From: Flavobacterium hydatis
Lineage (GTDB): Bacteria; Bacteroidota; Bacteroidia; Flavobacteriales; Flavobacteriaceae
DNA: 64,000 nt
Direction of reading: 5' to 3'
NCBI RefSeq assembly: GCF_000737695.1
Contig: NZ_JPRM01000001.1
Span: 186,001-250,000 of the forward strand
Shown piece after piece: positions 16,877-26,186 of the stretch (position 1 is the first letter of the stretch; each line of letters starts with the position of its first letter). The position numbers and the translations under genes were made by a program. Below the pieces are notes generated by a model. The model ran no database searches, was not told the origin of the DNA, and saw nothing but the letters and a program-made list of their open reading frames with translations.

Positions 16877-19800
16877 TCACAAATTTACTACAACGATATC
16901 GGTTCCTATATACACCAATGCTTTTTTTAACACTTTGAAACCCATATTTTCAATAGCAACTTGATATTCTTCTACTTGTTGCTTGTATTTAGGATTACTC
17001 AATCCTGTTTTATAATCTAAAAGAAAAGCTTCGCCACTTGGAGTGACAACCACTCTGTCTGGCTTCAATATCTTTCCTTCTTTTTGAATTATCGTTTCTT
17101 CATTCAAAACTCTATTATTTTCCTCAAAACAAATACTGATTTCTGGATGATTTACAATTTCCTGAATTGTTTTTAAAACTATCTCTTTTTGATCAAAAGT
17201 AATTAACCCACTCTCTAATGCTTTTACAATTGCTAAATCAATATCTGATTTATATTTTACAAAAGCCAAGATTTCATGAATTACATTCCCATAAGATATC
17301 GCCTCTTGCTGATGCGTACCCCACATTAATGCTTCACGTTGCGCGATTTTAATATTCTTAGGATTTAAAACTTCAGAAACTAGCGGAATCGTTTTGGTAA
17401 ATGAAGAATGCTTAGCTCCTGAGGATAATTTTTTAGAATTTCCGAATTCATATTCTAACTTACCTTCATCATAAACGCCTGCATTAATTAAATATTTTAT
17501 AAAAAAAGAGGCCATATTACCCGGAAATTCTCCATCTTTTCTAGGCTTTATTTCTTGTGAAATGACATATAATTGTTCTTCAGCACGAGTTAAGGCAACA
17601 TATAAAACATTTACATTATCAAGAAGTTCTTCCTGTTTTTTTGAATTAAAAACAACAGCTGCATCTTCTCCGAAACCAGCCACCGCACTACTATTATCTA
17701 TTAATACTTTTGGTAACCCAAAATCTGATTCTTCTGCATTTAACCATAACTTATCTTTGGGTTTTCGACTATAATCTTCTTCTGCAAAAGGCATAATTAC
17801 CACTGGAAACTCTAATCCTTTAGATTTATGAATTGTCATGATACGAACGGCATTATTCCCTTCGGGTGACGGAATACTAAATTTCCCTGCATTCTTATCC
17901 CAGTAACTTAAAAAATCGGAAATCCCCGCTTGATTCCTAATATCTCGCTCTAAAACTATATCAAGAAAATACTGAACATAGGCATTATTATATTCCAGAC
18001 GCACGAATTTAGAAACGATAGTTTCTACTGCTTCATAAAGTGATTTCTTTCGGATATTTTCGAACGAAAGCGAAATATCAAATTTTTCTAACCATTTTTC
18101 AAAAGCAGCTTCATTCCTTTCGTTCATCCCTTCGGCTATAAAATCATGAACAGGTTTTTTTATATCAATATTCTTTGTCAAGAAATGCAAAAAATTAGCT
18201 TTAGCTTCTAAATCTGCGTTATTATTCAAATACTTTAATAAATGAACAATCAATCGAACTTCGGTTGCATTTTGAATCATTAAAGTTTCTGATGACAATA
18301 ACGGAATGTTTTGCTCCGTGAGATAATTCGCGACAGCGATACCTTGATCTCTTTTACGAGTCAGTATAACAATATCTTTATACTCAAACCCTTCACGTAA
18401 TACTTTCTGGATCGTATTTAAAGTTGCCAAAACATACAAATCTGTTTTCTCCAGAACTGCATCTTCATCAATTTGTTCATTTTTATCAATCGCAGGAAGA
18501 AACGAAATATTTACATATCCACCTTTCTTTGCATTTGTTTTTTGATAACTATGATTTTCATATAAATCTTTATAATCGGCATTTTCAAACTCTGAAGAGA
18601 TTAATTTAAAAAAGCCATTATTAAATTCAATAACCTCACTATAACTACGATAATTAGTATCTAAATGTGTTATTTTCTTATCTGGATTATTAAACGGATT
18701 TAAATCCTTGCTTAACTCAATAAACTGCTCCGCTTTCCCTCCTCGCCAGCGATAAATAGATTGTTTTGGATCTCCCACAATCATCAAAGTCCCTTTTACT
18801 CCATAATCATCTTGACCTGAAAGTGCATTATCAATTAACGGAATTAAATTCTGCCATTGCATTTCGGAAGTATCCTGAAACTCATCAATAAAAAAATGAC
18901 GGTACTTTTCACCTAAACGTTCATAGATAAAAGGCGCAGGTTGATTTTGAATTTCGCGATGAATAATTGCATTAAACTCAGAAATAGATAAAACATTTTG
19001 TTCATTCTGAATCTTTTCCAATTCATTACTTACTGTATTCAGTAACGAAAGAGGCGTGATGTTTTTGAGGAATGCCTTGTAAAAATCTCTTTTTTCAAAG
19101 TTCTTATAAATCTTATCCAGAATCTGAAGTAATTCAGGAATAATATTTTCTATTATAGCCTTGTCTTTGGCCGTTTTATTAATCGCAATATCATCAAACT
19201 CATGAAATGTTTTATTCTTAGGATTAAACTTTCCATCTCTAATACTTTCTAGATGATTTGGAAATGTTCCTCTTGAAAAAGATTTTAAATCAATTCCGTT
19301 CTTTTCAATTAAAGAAAGTGCATTTGTAGCAAAACCAGCATTCTCTTCTTCCAGATCTTTACATAACTCCTTTAACTTCTTTTTTATTTCGACAAACTCT
19401 CCTATTGATTTATCATGAAAATGAGTAATCTCATTTCGATTATTTTCATTTAAAATTAATCTTCCTGTATCAAGAATTTCACGAGAAACATCCCAACTTT
19501 TATCATCGTCGGTTTTCTCCATCGTAAAATCAACCAACAACTTAGTCAAAGTTTCATCTTGTCCTGCTTGTGCTATAATTGCATCTACAGCCTCAATAAG
19601 TAAATTTTCTGTATCCAGAGTTACCTCAAAAGTCATAGGTAAATTTAAATCATGCGCAAAAGCACGAATAACTTTATGAGTAAATTTATCGATTGTAGAA
19701 ATATCAAAAGCAGCATAATTATGAATAATATGCTTAATGATATTTTGTGATTTTGTTTTTAGCTCAATGATTGAAAGTCCAGTTTCCCTAGCCAAATCCT

Positions 19801-20035
19801 CCATTAAATCTATCGCTTTCGCGGAAGGCTCTTCTTTGGCAAACTCAGATAAACTGCCTACAATACGGCTTTTCATTTCATGAACTGCCTTATTCGTAAA
19901 CGTGATTGCAAGGATATTGCGATACGCATCATTTTTAGGAGCCGAAAGTATAATTTTAAGATATTCCTTAACTAAGGTATATGTCTTTCCTGAACCTGCG
20001 GATGCATCATATATAGAGAAGGAAGGTCTTTGCAT
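16877..20035 (-). CDS. AddA-like UvrD/Rep helicase-nuclease
   Basis: This 1052-residue protein is a superfamily 1A helicase joined to a RecB-type nuclease. Walker A is ASAGSGKT at residues 11-18, followed by motif Ia (AITFTNKAVHEM), motif II (FFIDEFQDTSEMQW), motif III (GDPKQSIYRWRGG), motif IV region (LDTNYRS), motif V (TIHKSKGLEFPVV) and motif VI (LYVALTRAEEQLYV). The C-terminal nuclease has GNVIHEIL and the catalytic EAFLLDYKTG near the end. It should work with the AddB-like gene at 11218-13983 in double-strand-break repair. kbl and ompA lie between them on the same strand. Confidence 0.92.
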   Translation of the reverse strand: MQRPSFSIYDASAGSGKTYTLVKEYLKIILSAPKNDAYRNILAITFTNKAVHEMKSRIVGSLSEFAKEEPSAKAIDLMEDLARETGLSIIELKTKSQNIIKHIIHNYAAFDISTIDKFTHKVIRAFAHDLNLPMTFEVTLDTENLLIEAVDAIIAQAGQDETLTKLLVDFTMEKTDDDKSWDVSREILDTGRLILNENNRNEITHFHDKSIGEFVEIKKKLKELCKDLEEENAGFATNALSLIEKNGIDLKSFSRGTFPNHLESIRDGKFNPKNKTFHEFDDIAINKTAKDKAIIENIIPELLQILDKIYKNFEKRDFYKAFLKNITPLSLLNTVSNELEKIQNEQNVLSISEFNAIIHREIQNQPAPFIYERLGEKYRHFFIDEFQDTSEMQWQNLIPLIDNALSGQDDYGVKGTLMIVGDPKQSIYRWRGGKAEQFIELSKDLNPFNNPDKKITHLDTNYRSYSEVIEFNNGFFKLISSEFENADYKDLYENHSYQKTNAKKGGYVNISFLPAIDKNEQIDEDAVLEKTDLYVLATLNTIQKVLREGFEYKDIVILTRKRDQGIAVANYLTEQNIPLLSSETLMIQNATEVRLIVHLLKYLNNNADLEAKANFLHFLTKNIDIKKPVHDFIAEGMNERNEAAFEKWLEKFDISLSFENIRKKSLYEAVETIVSKFVRLEYNNAYVQYFLDIVLERDIRNQAGISDFLSYWDKNAGKFSIPSPEGNNAVRIMTIHKSKGLEFPVVIMPFAEEDYSRKPKDKLWLNAEESDFGLPKVLIDNSSAVAGFGEDAAVVFNSKKQEELLDNVNVLYVALTRAEEQLYVISQEIKPRKDGEFPGNMASFFIKYLINAGVYDEGKLEYEFGNSKKLSSGAKHSSFTKTIPLVSEVLNPKNIKIAQREALMWGTHQQEAISYGNVIHEILAFVKYKSDIDLAIVKALESGLITFDQKEIVLKTIQEIVNHPEISICFEENNRVLNEETIIQKEGKILKPDRVVVTPSGEAFLLDYKTGLSNPKYKQQVEEYQVAIENMGFKVLKKALVYIGTDIVVVNL

Positions 20036-20119
20036 TTTTTAATTTTTTCGAACTGTAAAAATAAAACATCCCGAGAACTATTCGGTTGCAAAAAACTAAA
20101 ATTCTATAAAGTAAATTTA

Positions 20120-20716
20120 TTAGTGTTTGTTAAATGCTTTTTTATTAAAAACAATTAAAATACCCACACCTGTAGAAATTGCCATATCGGCAAAATTAAA
20201 AATTGCATTAAAAAACTTAAATTGTTGTCCACCCCATACTGGTAACCAAGTTGGCAGATATCCTTCCCAAATAGGAAAATACAACATATCTACTACCTTA
20301 CCATGAAACCAAGTTCCGTAATGCTCTGGAGCAAATAGTGTTGCTAGATTATTATAACTATCATCGAATATTACACCATAAAAAACAGAATCTATAATAT
20401 TTCCTGCAGCTCCTGCCAAAATTAAAGAAATAGCAACAACTAGATATGTTGAGCTATGCTTTTTAATCGAATCATATAACCAGTACCCAATACCAAAAAC
20501 GGCAAAAATCCTAAAAACGGTTAAAATCAATTTCCCATATTCCCCTGGAATTTTTGTTCCCCAAGCCATTCCTTCATTTTCAATAAAAAGAATCTTAAAC
20601 CATTTAAAAACCTCTACCTCTTCGCCTAAAACAAAGTTGGTTTTTATGTAAATTTTAGAAACCTGATCAATAAGTAAAATAATGAAAATAAGTAAATACG
20701 CTCTTCGTAGTGACAT
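20120..20716 (-). CDS. lspA: Prolipoprotein signal peptidase (signal peptidase II)
   Basis: This 198-residue inner-membrane aspartyl protease cuts lipoprotein signal peptides before the lipid-bearing Cys. Four membrane segments are visible. The family motifs are DQVSKIYI near the N-terminus, AGAAGNIIDSVFYG at 101-114, KVVDMLYF with catalytic Asp143 and FNFADMAIS with catalytic Asp177. It is longer than the proteobacterial enzymes because of an insertion between the two motifs (about 115-138), usual for Bacteroidota. Lipoproteins in this window (at 1-722, 37266, 53323 and 63525) are plausible substrates. Confidence 0.95.
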   Translation of the reverse strand: MSLRRAYLLIFIILLIDQVSKIYIKTNFVLGEEVEVFKWFKILFIENEGMAWGTKIPGEYGKLILTVFRIFAVFGIGYWLYDSIKKHSSTYLVVAISLILAGAAGNIIDSVFYGVIFDDSYNNLATLFAPEHYGTWFHGKVVDMLYFPIWEGYLPTWLPVWGGQQFKFFNAIFNFADMAISTGVGILIVFNKKAFNKH

Positions 20717-20736
20717 TTTATAATTTTTTATTGGCG

Positions 20737-20744
20737 CAAAAGTA
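20737..20744 (-). promoter_or_regulatory. -7 box TACTTTTG upstream of lspA
   Basis: This is a perfect -7 consensus 20 bases upstream of the lspA ATG. No clear -33 is seen. It suggests lspA can be transcribed independently of the small gene before it. Confidence 0.5.
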
Positions 20745-20755
20745 ACAATTAAATC

Positions 20756-20782
20756 AAAAAAAACGCCCCCTTAAGAGCGTTA
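20756..20782 (-). terminator. Terminator between the 73-residue gene and lspA
   Basis: On the minus strand, AACGCTC pairs with GGGCGTT (one G-T pair) and is followed by eight T. It separates the small gene at 20810-21031 from lspA. Confidence 0.75.
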
Positions 20783-20809
20783 ATTATTTCGTAACAAAAT
20801 GTTTCATTA

Positions 20810-21031
20810 TTATTTTCCGTTATTTCTAACTGGCTTCGATCCTTCAGAAAAAAAACTTGAGATTGAATTGAACAATCCTTTGGCTTCTTTTTTTCCTTCT
20901 GTAGCCTTCTCAATATTACTCTGTGCCTTTTTTGCTTTAGCAACATTAAGCTTAATCCTTATTTTATCAAATTCTTTTATTCTACTATCAACATCCGATT
21001 TCACATCTTTAAACTTCAACACTTTAGCCAT
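20810..21031 (-). CDS. Small lysine-rich protein of unknown function
   Basis: This is a 73-residue basic, largely helical protein (MAKVLKFKDVKSDVDSRIKE...), with a Lys/Ala-rich middle (NVAKAKKAQSNIEKATEGKK) and a tail containing LFNSISSFFSEG. There is no signal peptide. Three overlapping frames compete here. This one is preferred because it has a natural start, a balanced helical composition and a terminator right after it. I do not recognise a family. It sits between the Roadblock pair (divergent) and lspA. Confidence 0.65.
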   Translation of the reverse strand: MAKVLKFKDVKSDVDSRIKEFDKIRIKLNVAKAKKAQSNIEKATEGKKEAKGLFNSISSFFSEGSKPVRNNGK

Positions 21032-21205
21032 AACGTTTTAACTTAAATTAATATTAGCTTAATCTTCTATTTCCTTCTTACAATAATACGCAAAAAATTT
21101 ATATTTGTTAAATAAATTAACGAGATAATACATGATAAAGCAATGATTTTTTAATTAAATTAGCTTAATCAATTATTTTTTAACAACTCCCCAAATCTCC
21201 ACACA

Positions 21206-21562
21206 ATGAATGAAATCACTTCCTTGCTAAATGAGTTTTTAATTCAAACCAAATCAACATCAGCACTTATATCGGGTACAAAAGGAAAATTGATCACCTC
21301 TTTGCACTTAGATTATAGCGATAGTGTTGCCGCAATGAGCGACGCTATCCTATCTATGAGCGATAAATTCCTTACAGACCTGGACAAGGGACTATTAAAA
21401 CAATTATACCTTAAAACTACCAATGGAGTTGCTGTGATGAATAAAATAAATAATTCTCATAGCATTATTGTTTTCTCTAATGATGGTAGTAATCTCGGGT
21501 TGTTTCTGCGCAATATCGATGAATTAGCCACTCAGCTTAACAAAATCAGTCTTTTAAAATAA
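21206..21562 (+). CDS. Roadblock/LC7-like protein 1
   Basis: This 118-residue protein has the alternation of a long helix, a strand pair, a helix, two strands and a C-terminal helix expected for the Roadblock/LC7 fold. An opening helix (MNEITSLLNEFLIQTKSTSA) leads to the strands ALISGTKGKLITSLHL. The central helix is VAAMSDAILSMSDKFL, then strands LKTTNGVAVMNKI and HSIIVFSNDGSNLGLFLRNI, then a closing helix. Family members such as MglB bind and regulate small Ras-like GTPases. This assignment is from pattern and is not proven. It is followed after 26 bases by a second, related-looking gene, and no GTPase gene lies in the window. Confidence 0.65.
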   Translation: MNEITSLLNEFLIQTKSTSALISGTKGKLITSLHLDYSDSVAAMSDAILSMSDKFLTDLDKGLLKQLYLKTTNGVAVMNKINNSHSIIVFSNDGSNLGLFLRNIDELATQLNKISLLK

Positions 21563-21588
21563 TTAATAACCAATAAATCCCCAAAATT

Positions 21589-21969
21589 ATGAGCAACGAC
21601 TTTTTAAATGTTTTTCTAACTGAAATGAAAACAAATGTTAATGGTTTTATAGCTGTAGCTGTAACCGAGATTGAGACAGGGTTAAGTTATGGCAATATAA
21701 GCATCGATTCGGCATTTGATCCTGAATTAGCTTCCGCATATAACCTTGAGGTTGTTAAAGCTAAATTAAGCGCTGTAAAAGCCTTAAATTTAAAACAAGA
21801 CATCGAGGACATCTTGATCACTCTTACCAACCAAATTCACATTATTGACATTTCGCCAAATAATAAGTTCATGGTTTATTTAGTCGCAGACTCAACAAAA
21901 GCCAATCTAGGAATGACAAGAGCTGTTTTAAGAAAATACAAAACTGATTTAGAAAAAAATCTAGCGTAA
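21589..21969 (+). CDS. Roadblock/LC7-like protein 2
   Basis: This 126-residue cytoplasmic protein has the same layout as its upstream neighbour. A short helix (FLNVFLTEMKTNVN) leads to strand GFIAVAVTEIETGLSYGNIS, a central helix (YNLEVVKAKLSAVKAL), strands DILITLTNQIHIID and KFMVYLVADSTKANLGMTRA, and a closing helix. The GFIAVAVTEIETG strand is typical of Roadblock-like proteins. The two genes form a dicistronic unit ended by a hairpin at 21983 and sit on the opposite strand to the lspA/ileS genes on both sides. They may form a heterodimer. Confidence 0.65.
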   Translation: MSNDFLNVFLTEMKTNVNGFIAVAVTEIETGLSYGNISIDSAFDPELASAYNLEVVKAKLSAVKALNLKQDIEDILITLTNQIHIIDISPNNKFMVYLVADSTKANLGMTRAVLRKYKTDLEKNLA

Positions 21970-21982
21970 CAGCATTACTTTC

Positions 21983-22022
21983 TTAATTAACAACTGTCTT
22001 TTTAAAGATAGTTGTTAATTAA
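21983..22022 (+). terminator. Long hairpin after the Roadblock pair
   Basis: The stem is 19 bp (TTAATTAACAACTGTCTTT with its complement, one G-T pair) with a 2-base loop, 14 bases past the stop. It can act in both directions. Confidence 0.75.
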
Positions 22023-22091
22023 ATATCATAACTAATATTTTTCAACTTCTTCTCTTATATCCTAAAATAATTCTTTACGATTTATTACAAA

Positions 22092-22127
22092 ACAAAAAAC
22101 GCTCCTTAAATAGGAGCGCTTTGTTTT
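22092..22127 (-). terminator. Terminator after the DksA-like gene
   Basis: The stem CGCTCCT/AGGAGCG (22100-22106 with 22112-22118) is flanked by A-rich and T-rich runs, 10 bases past the stop of the DksA-like gene on the minus strand. Confidence 0.85.
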
Positions 22128-22137
22128 TATTTGAACA

Positions 22138-22518
22138 TTATCGTTGCAAATTTTTAGCTTCAATACTCATTGTAGCATGAGGAACTATTTTTAATCTTTC
22201 TTTTCCGATTAACTTTCCTGTTACTTTGCAAACACCGTATGTTTTGTTTTCTACACGGAATAGCGCATTCTTTAAATCTCGAATAAACTTTTCTTGTCTG
22301 ATAGCTAACTGTGAGTTTGCTTCTTTGGACATAGTTTCGCTTCCTTCTTCAAATGCTTTAAATGTTGGTGATGTATCATCTGTACCATTATTTAAGTCAT
22401 TCATGTAAGCACTTTTAATCAAGTCTAAATCTGCTTGCGCTTTTTGTATTTTGCTCAAAATGATCTCTTTGAATTCAGCTAAATCAGCGTCAGAGTATCT
22501 TGTAATTTCATCTACCAT
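22138..22518 (-). CDS. DksA/TraR-like regulator with degenerate zinc finger
   Basis: This 126-residue protein has a coiled-coil half (about residues 12-90) and a C-terminal DksA-type module (YGVCKVTGKLIGKERLKIVP, then HATMSIEAKN). In classical DksA, a C-x2-C-x17-C-x2-C finger binds zinc. Here the same spacing reads Cys97, Thr100, Ser118, Ala121, so only one ligand remains. DksA proteins enter the RNA polymerase secondary channel and change promoter response, often with ppGpp. The loss of cysteines suggests a metal-free structural variant. It starts 7 bases after the ileS stop, so it is co-transcribed with ileS. Confidence 0.85.
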   Translation of the reverse strand: MVDEITRYSDADLAEFKEIILSKIQKAQADLDLIKSAYMNDLNNGTDDTSPTFKAFEEGSETMSKEANSQLAIRQEKFIRDLKNALFRVENKTYGVCKVTGKLIGKERLKIVPHATMSIEAKNLQR

Positions 22519-22525
22519 TTTTATA

Positions 22526-25500
22526 TTATTTTGAAATTAATATCATTGTTCTAATATCATCAAATTCAATTTCTATGCCGCTTTCTAATTCGTCTAAGAA
22601 AACCAAACTATCTGTTAATGTTTCAGACTTAATATAGTCTTCATTTTTAAGAATTGCAGTTTCTAATATACCGCTTTTCTTTATTTGTACCTTTATCTTA
22701 TCGGTTACTTCAAATCCTGAATCTTTACGGATGTTCTGAATTCTATTTACCAACTCTCTTGCGATACCCTCATTTTTTAGCTCTTCCGTGATTGTAATAT
22801 CAAGCGCAACTGTTATTCCGTTTGAATTTGCAACCAACCAACCTTCGATGTCTTGCGATGTAATTTCGACATCTTCTAATGATAAAGTTACATTATTTCC
22901 TGCAATAACAATATCTAACGAGCCTTCCTTATCTAACTGGCTGATTTGCTGCGCCGTAAAAGACCGTATCTCCTTGGAAATCAATCCCATATCCTTACCA
23001 AATCGAGGTCCTAATGCTTTAAAATTAGGCTTAATTTGCTTTACTAAAATACCAGAAGCATCATCTAAAAGAACGATTTCTTTCACGTTAACTTCGGCTT
23101 TTACAAGCTCCGAAACTGCCTCAATTTCACTACGTTGATTGTCGTCAAGTACTGGAATCATTACCTTTTGCAATGGTTGACGTACCTTAATCATTTCCTT
23201 CTTACGAAGTGACAAAACAAGTGATGAGATAGTTTGCGCTTTCTGCATTTTGCTTTCTAACGTTTTATTAACAAAGTTTTCAACGTATTTTGGAAACTCT
23301 GCCAAATGTACACTGTCATAATTTTCTGACTGTGTCGAAGTTGTTAAGTCTCTGTAAAGCTTATCCATAAAAAATGGAGCAATTGGAGCACTTAGTTTAC
23401 TTATAGTTAACAAACACGTATAAAGTGTTTGATATGCTGCTATTTTATCATGTGCATACTCGCCTTTCCAGAAACGACGACGACATAAACGAACATACCA
23501 ATTACTTAAATTCTCTTGTACAAAGTCTGAAATTGCACGAGCTGCTCTTGTTGGCTCATAATCGGCATAAAAGCTATCTACTTCTTTGATAAGAGTATTT
23601 AATTCAGAAATAATCCATTGATCAATTTCTGGTCTTTCGTTTAACGGAATTTCTGCTTCTGCATATTTAAACCCATCGATGTTTGCATACAACGAAAAGA
23701 ATGAATAGGTATTATATAATGTTCCGAAGAACTTACGACGAACCTCAGCAATTCCCTCAATATCAAATTTCAAATTATCCCACGGATTTGCATTCGAAAT
23801 CATGTACCAACGTGTTGCATCTGGACCAAATTCTTCTAGTGTTTTAAATGGATCTGTTGCATTACCCAAACGTTTAGACATTTTTTGTCCGTTTTTATCC
23901 AAAACTAATCCGTTTGAAACAACATTTTTATAAGCTACTTTATCAAAAACTAATGTTCCGATTGCATGTAGTGTATAAAACCATCCACGAGTTTGATCTA
24001 CTCCTTCGGCAATAAAATCGGCTGGAAAATCTTTATTTCCATCAATTTTATCTTTATTCTCAAAAGGATAGTGCCATTGCGCATAAGGCATTGCACCAGA
24101 GTCAAACCAAACATCAATTAAATCAGCTTCGCGCTGCATTGGTTTTCCTGTTGGAGAAACCAAAGTAATCTTATCTACTATATTTTTATGTAAATCGATT
24201 AAATCATAATTACTTTCGCTCATGTTTCCGATTTCAAAACCTTTAAAAGGATTTTCTTTTTGAAAACCAGCTACTATAGATTTTTCGATTTCATTATATA
24301 ATTCTTCAACTGAACCAATTAAAACTTCTTCTTGTTTATCGTCAGTTCTCCATATTGGTAATGGAATCCCCCAATAACGAGAGCGCGATAAGTTCCAATC
24401 ATTAGCATTTTTTAACCAATTCCCGAAACGTCCTTCTCCAGTTGCTTTTGGCTTCCAGTTGATAGTTTCGTTAAGATCAAACATTCTATCTCTTACATCT
24501 GTGATTTTTACAAACCATGAATCTAGTGGATAGTATAATAAAGGTTCATCAGTTCTCCAGCTATGTGGATAACTGTGTACATATTTCTCTACCTTAAATG
24601 CTTTATTTTCTTCTTTAAGACGAATGGCTATTTCTACATCAACAGAACGTTCTGGCGCTGTACCTTCGTCATAATATTCATTTTTTACATATTTCCCAGC
24701 GTATTCACCCACATGCGAAGTGAATTTCCCTTGTAAATCTACCAAAGGAACTGGATTCCCATTTTCATCCAATACTAACATTGGCGGAACTTCTGGCTTA
24801 GCTTCTTTTGCTACTTTAGCATCATCTGCTCCAAATGTAGGTGCGGTATGCACAATTCCTGTTCCGTCTTCGGTAGTTACAAAATCTCCTGAGATTACTC
24901 TAAAAGCATTCTCTGGATTTTGATATGGTAAAACGAAAGGTAATAATTGTTCATAACGAATATCAACTAAATCTAAACCTTTTGCTTCGGTTAAGATTTG
25001 GTATGGGATTTTTTTATCTCCTGCTGCAAAATTTTCAAAGTCAGCAGCTTCACTACTTTCGAAGAAACCTTTACTGAATTGTTTTCCAACTAAATTCTTA
25101 GCTAGAATTACATTAATAGGCTCAAACGTATATTGATTAAAAGTTTTTACTAAAACATAATCGATTTTTGGCCCAACTGTTAATGCTGTATTACTAGGCA
25201 ATGTCCAAGGAGTTGTCGTCCAAGCCAAAATATGAATATCTCCAAATCCCTGAAGGAAACTTGGCAATGTTTCTGTAGTTGCTTTAAATTGAGCTACAAC
25301 AGTTGTATCTGTTACATCTCTGTAACTTCCTGGTTGGTTTACTTCATGCGAAGATAATCCCGTTCCTGCTTTTGGAGAATATGGTTGTATTGTATACCCT
25401 TTGTACATCAAACCTTTATCATAGATTTGTTTTAAAAGCCACCAAACCGACTCCATGTACTTTGGTTTATACGTTACATATGGATCTTCCATATCTACCC

Positions 25501-25927
25501 AATATCCCATTTTTTCGGTTAGGTCATTCCATACGTCGGTATAACGCATTACGGTTTTTTTACACGCCTCGTTATATTCTTCGATAGAAATTGTTTTACC
25601 AATATCTTCTTTTGTAATTCCTAGTTCTTTTTCGGTACCTAACTCTACAGGCAATCCGTGAGTATCCCACCCTGCTTTACGTTTTACCTGAAAACCTTTT
25701 TGAGTTTTATATCTGCAAAAAATATCTTTAATAGCACGCGCCATCACGTGGTGAATTCCTGGTAATCCATTTGCCGAAGGTGGACCTTCAAAAAATACGT
25801 AAGGCACTGCACCTTCGCGAGTAGTTACACTCTTTTCAAATATATTTTCTTTCTTCCAAAAGTCAAGTACTTCAGACGCTACAGTAGGCAAGTCAAGTCC
25901 TTTGTATTCAGTAAATTTTGTGCTCAT
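22526..25927 (-). CDS. ileS: Isoleucyl-tRNA synthetase, IleRS2 type
   Basis: This 1133-residue class I synthetase charges tRNA-Ile. Domains in order are the Rossmann catalytic core with the ANGLPGIHHVMARAIKD signature (57-60 is G-I-H-H where the class norm is HIGH), the editing domain around residues 200-410 (AWTTTPWTLPSNTAL), KMSKRLGN in the second half of the core, an anticodon-binding domain and a long C-terminal extension. The length and extension, without zinc-binding cysteines at the end, fit the IleRS2 clade known for low mupirocin sensitivity. A TACTTTCG element, one base off the -7 consensus, lies 22 bases upstream. It is the first gene of an ileS-dksA-like unit. Confidence 0.96.
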   Translation of the reverse strand: MSTKFTEYKGLDLPTVASEVLDFWKKENIFEKSVTTREGAVPYVFFEGPPSANGLPGIHHVMARAIKDIFCRYKTQKGFQVKRKAGWDTHGLPVELGTEKELGITKEDIGKTISIEEYNEACKKTVMRYTDVWNDLTEKMGYWVDMEDPYVTYKPKYMESVWWLLKQIYDKGLMYKGYTIQPYSPKAGTGLSSHEVNQPGSYRDVTDTTVVAQFKATTETLPSFLQGFGDIHILAWTTTPWTLPSNTALTVGPKIDYVLVKTFNQYTFEPINVILAKNLVGKQFSKGFFESSEAADFENFAAGDKKIPYQILTEAKGLDLVDIRYEQLLPFVLPYQNPENAFRVISGDFVTTEDGTGIVHTAPTFGADDAKVAKEAKPEVPPMLVLDENGNPVPLVDLQGKFTSHVGEYAGKYVKNEYYDEGTAPERSVDVEIAIRLKEENKAFKVEKYVHSYPHSWRTDEPLLYYPLDSWFVKITDVRDRMFDLNETINWKPKATGEGRFGNWLKNANDWNLSRSRYWGIPLPIWRTDDKQEEVLIGSVEELYNEIEKSIVAGFQKENPFKGFEIGNMSESNYDLIDLHKNIVDKITLVSPTGKPMQREADLIDVWFDSGAMPYAQWHYPFENKDKIDGNKDFPADFIAEGVDQTRGWFYTLHAIGTLVFDKVAYKNVVSNGLVLDKNGQKMSKRLGNATDPFKTLEEFGPDATRWYMISNANPWDNLKFDIEGIAEVRRKFFGTLYNTYSFFSLYANIDGFKYAEAEIPLNERPEIDQWIISELNTLIKEVDSFYADYEPTRAARAISDFVQENLSNWYVRLCRRRFWKGEYAHDKIAAYQTLYTCLLTISKLSAPIAPFFMDKLYRDLTTSTQSENYDSVHLAEFPKYVENFVNKTLESKMQKAQTISSLVLSLRKKEMIKVRQPLQKVMIPVLDDNQRSEIEAVSELVKAEVNVKEIVLLDDASGILVKQIKPNFKALGPRFGKDMGLISKEIRSFTAQQISQLDKEGSLDIVIAGNNVTLSLEDVEITSQDIEGWLVANSNGITVALDITITEELKNEGIARELVNRIQNIRKDSGFEVTDKIKVQIKKSGILETAILKNEDYIKSETLTDSLVFLDELESGIEIEFDDIRTMILISK

Positions 25928-26186
25928 TTTATCCTTTTCTTAAATCGAAGTGCGAAAGTAAGGAATTTTGATTTTTTTAGCCACCAATTCACTAATTAAA
26001 TTTGTTAATACATTTATAATTCCGCATTTATCAAAAAATAGTTATTGATTTAAGCAGAAATATTTCCTCAAAAACCGAAAACCCTAGGGATTCAATCTTC
26101 AAGAAAATATTTCTTAATGTGTCTGAAAATAAAAATACAACACCCTTTTTATTACAAAAAAGAGCCTTTATTAATAGTCTTAATCT

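Noticed and set aside
20749..21041. Two further frames over the 73-residue gene (minus 20749-20946, plus 20799-21041)
   Set aside because: The minus frame runs through the terminator at 20756, and the plus frame has a random composition. Only the 73-residue frame has a sensible start and end.
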